Shown piece after piece: positions 4,924 through 6,544 of a stretch of DNA of 6,544 nt; positions within the stretch are counted from its first letter, which is position 1, and each line of letters starts with the position of its first letter. The stretch comes from Gammaproteobacteria bacterium (GTDB lineage Bacteria > Pseudomonadota > Gammaproteobacteria > JABABF01). The notes below the pieces were generated by a model, which was not told the origin of the DNA, searched no databases, and saw only the letters and a list, made by a program, of their open reading frames with translations. A program made the translations under genes and the position numbers. Location: contig JABABF010000057.1 in NCBI GenBank assembly GCA_014238345.1, positions 1 to 6,544 on the forward strand, read 5' to 3'.

Positions 4924-6544
4924 TATGATTATGTGATGGATATGCGCTCCGTTTCACCTAATAATTTAAATGAAGCTGATGACTTTGGCAGTGAGAGTAT
5001 AACTATCTCGATCAGGCGACGATATTTCCAAACTAATGCAACATATGATGAGAGAACCACAGCCAGCCCATACCCTCTGTACCTATCAACTGATAGCCAT
5101 ATAAATTCCAATGACACACCGCTGCTAACAAATGCGGGTGCGGCTGGGTGCGCTTTTTCGCTCAGTACCCCCAAACCAATCACCAGCTATAATGACTCAA
5201 ACTACTCTATTAATTGCAAGCTACCCACTAATACTGCAGCGGGTCAATATTATATCGGCGTGTGCATACAAAACCCTGGATCTGGCGACTCGGATTCAGG
5301 CAATAACTGTAGCACAGGAAAAAGTTTCCAGGTTCGTTCTAATTTTGATTGGCAGTCAATGAATACTCTTACTAATACAGCGCCAACATCAGACAACCTG
5401 AATCTAGAAATTAGCTTCACTGAAACGGTAACCAATACTGGAGGCACTGACGCACCAGCTACTAGAGCAACCGCTTATTTAATAGAGCCGTCGCCAGGCA
5501 CCGCCAAAACACTGTGCAGCAAAGATATCCCAATCATTGATCAGGGGGACTCGTACACATACAGCATGTCGTGCTCTTTGGCCGCCGCTGATGCACCCGC
5601 CCCCGCTGAAATTTCTTTCGCGGTTTGTATATCAACAGATTCTGATGATGAGGAAACGAATGCTAGCAACAACTGTGGGGTTTACCAGAAAATCACGATT
5701 CCTGGTTATGGTTTTGATGCGCAGGTGACTAGTGTGCCCACTGTTAATCTCCAATCTCTTGGTACAGCAGAGAATCTTGGCATCTTTCGCTTTAGCTCAT
5801 CAATTATGGTACACAATAGTGGTGTGGGATGGATGCCGAAAGGTAGTACAGGGGTTGCAAAGTTTTTTCCATCTGAGTCGCTCTCAGGCAATGGTGGCAA
5901 AAGTTTTTCGCTAACGACAATACCTGATCACATCGCAGCCGGGGGTACGTATTCCCTGTCGTTGCCTCCCACAAATTTATCACTGGCAGGCTTGTCCGTG
6001 ACTCAAGAGGTCTATTATGCGGGCATATGCATAGAATCCATCATAGGATATGAAGCCAATACCGTAGGCAACTGTAGCTCTGCGATAGCCGTGACGATTC
6101 CCCATGTCGATTGGAGGGTGGCGGGCAAAGTCAGCATTAACAAAGCTGGGGTGGTTTCCAGCGATATGATCGTCATTGCTGCAACTGTACAGAATACGGG
6201 CACGATTAATTCACCGTTGGGAAGATTGAAATTTTATTGGTCAGAGGATGTAACTATTAGTGAGGATGATCTGTCGCTGTGCGGTGACACCTTTGTTGAG
6301 ATCCCCGCTATCAACCCTACGCTCAATACGGGTGCACTCAGCCAAAGCTGCTCAGTGCCCGGGTCGCTGACTGTGGGAGATACATATTATGTAGGTGCTT
6401 GTGTGCTTGACACCTCAACTGATGAGATCGACACAGACAACAACTGCTCCAGCGGGCTTGCCGTGCTGGTCAGGGATGCGATCCAACTCGATCTGACTAG
6501 CGATATGGTGGATGTCATTGATGCAACCCTATTATTCCGAGGAA
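4783..6544 (+). CDS. Secreted or surface protein with four CARDB-like repeats, C-terminus cut off by the window
   Basis: The frame is open from ATG 4783 to the right edge, 587 codons with no stop, so the gene is partial. An in-frame TAG at 4768 fixes the start, and AGGT is placed six bases before it. Residues 1-47 form an export signal. Four beta-sandwich units of about 120-135 residues follow (48-184, 188-306, 311-439, 442-563). Each opens with a hydrophobic-Asp-aromatic or similar motif (YDY, FDW, FDA, VDW). Units 1, 3 and 4 close with YYxGxC, then 14-15 residues, then (N)NCS and a short V/I-rich strand; unit 2 has a variant of this ending (ISFAVC...NNC). LYLSTD and FYWSED in units 1 and 4 resemble CARDB domains, which are extracellular Ig-like adhesion or spacer modules. 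Residues 570-586 may begin a dockerin-like calcium loop. No catalytic domain is visible, though one could lie downstream. Base use is less GC-rich than in cca or yaaA. The export and repeat reading is firm; the function is unknown. Confidence 0.88.
   Translation, partial: MSYFSTIQPLARVAAQRLGRLRCPLSPVLSLGLLVLLLACLPVKSIAYDYVMDMRSVSPNNLNEADDFGSESITISIRRRYFQTNATYDERTTASPYPLYLSTDSHINSNDTPLLTNAGAAGCAFSLSTPKPITSYNDSNYSINCKLPTNTAAGQYYIGVCIQNPGSGDSDSGNNCSTGKSFQVRSNFDWQSMNTLTNTAPTSDNLNLEISFTETVTNTGGTDAPATRATAYLIEPSPGTAKTLCSKDIPIIDQGDSYTYSMSCSLAAADAPAPAEISFAVCISTDSDDEETNASNNCGVYQKITIPGYGFDAQVTSVPTVNLQSLGTAENLGIFRFSSSIMVHNSGVGWMPKGSTGVAKFFPSESLSGNGGKSFSLTTIPDHIAAGGTYSLSLPPTNLSLAGLSVTQEVYYAGICIESIIGYEANTVGNCSSAIAVTIPHVDWRVAGKVSINKAGVVSSDMIVIAATVQNTGTINSPLGRLKFYWSEDVTISEDDLSLCGDTFVEIPAINPTLNTGALSQSCSVPGSLTVGDTYYVGACVLDTSTDEIDTDNNCSSGLAVLVRDAIQLDLTSDMVDVIDATLLFRG
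4924..6471 (+). repeat. Four tandem CARDB-like protein repeats with a conserved cysteine pattern
   Basis: The repeats are visible in protein but not in DNA, which points to old duplications. Cysteines by unit: unit 1 at 123, 145, 161, 176; unit 2 at 245, 264, 282, 298; unit 3 at 416 and 431 only; unit 4 at 500, 523, 540, 555. The second pair frames the YYxGxC...NNCS ending in every unit. The first pair is absent as a pair in unit 3, as expected if cysteines 1-2 and 3-4 form separate disulfides in an oxidising compartment. Confidence 0.78.
6490..6544 (+). other. Possible start of a dockerin/EF-hand-like segment
   Basis: After the fourth repeat the protein reads LDLTSDMVDVIDATLLFRG. The spacing of Asp570, Asp574, Asp577 and Asp580 followed by TLLFR resembles the D-x-N-x-D-G-x-V-(D/N)-x-x-D-x-x-L-L-x-R pattern of dockerin-type calcium loops. 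The third position (Thr) and the usual Gly (Met) deviate, and the segment is cut by the window edge, so this is tentative. Confidence 0.3.

Overview
The window looks like a stretch of gammaproteobacterial chromosome. The best evidence is a CCA-adding enzyme that follows the Escherichia coli Cca layout almost residue for residue (411 aa, with an HD domain) and a YaaA protein of normal length (256 aa). A pteridine reductase of the PTR1/FolM type lies between them. These three genes are GC-rich, start with strong GGCG/GCGC-type codon use, and appear to be the vertically inherited core.

Layout from left to right: (1) Positions 1-1310, minus strand, visibly A/T-richer than the middle of the window: an amino-type DNA methyltransferase (183-1310), followed downstream on the same strand by the first 48 codons of another reading frame that runs off the left edge (1-145). 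This could be the partner gene of a restriction-modification or lone-methylase island. (2) Positions 1311-1691: a 380-base gap with no convincing gene, probably holding divergent promoters for the methylase and cca. (3) Positions 1692-3706, plus strand: cca and the pteridine reductase overlap by four bases (GTGA) and form a two-gene operon. (4) Positions 3751-4521, minus strand: yaaA, convergent with that operon across a 44-base G-rich gap that contains a short GC hairpin. (5) Positions 4522-4782: a divergent intergenic region with a perfect TATAAT box and a 7-bp stem-loop that abuts the ribosome binding site of the next gene. (6) Positions 4783-6544, plus strand: a long secreted repeat protein, open to the right edge (587 codons visible, no stop). 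It has a signal peptide or lipoprotein signal, four CARDB-like beta-sandwich repeats with a conserved cysteine pattern, and the first part of what may be a dockerin/EF-hand-like segment.

The core genes do housekeeping: tRNA 3'-end maturation and repair, reduction of pterins or dihydrofolate, and limitation of free iron during peroxide stress. The two flanking genes are accessory: DNA modification on the left and a surface or secreted protein on the right. No RNA gene, CRISPR array, insertion sequence or integrase was found. I did not find clear evidence of a wholly new system. The items most worth following are the methyltransferase island with its cut-off neighbour, and the cysteine-patterned repeat protein with its structured leader.
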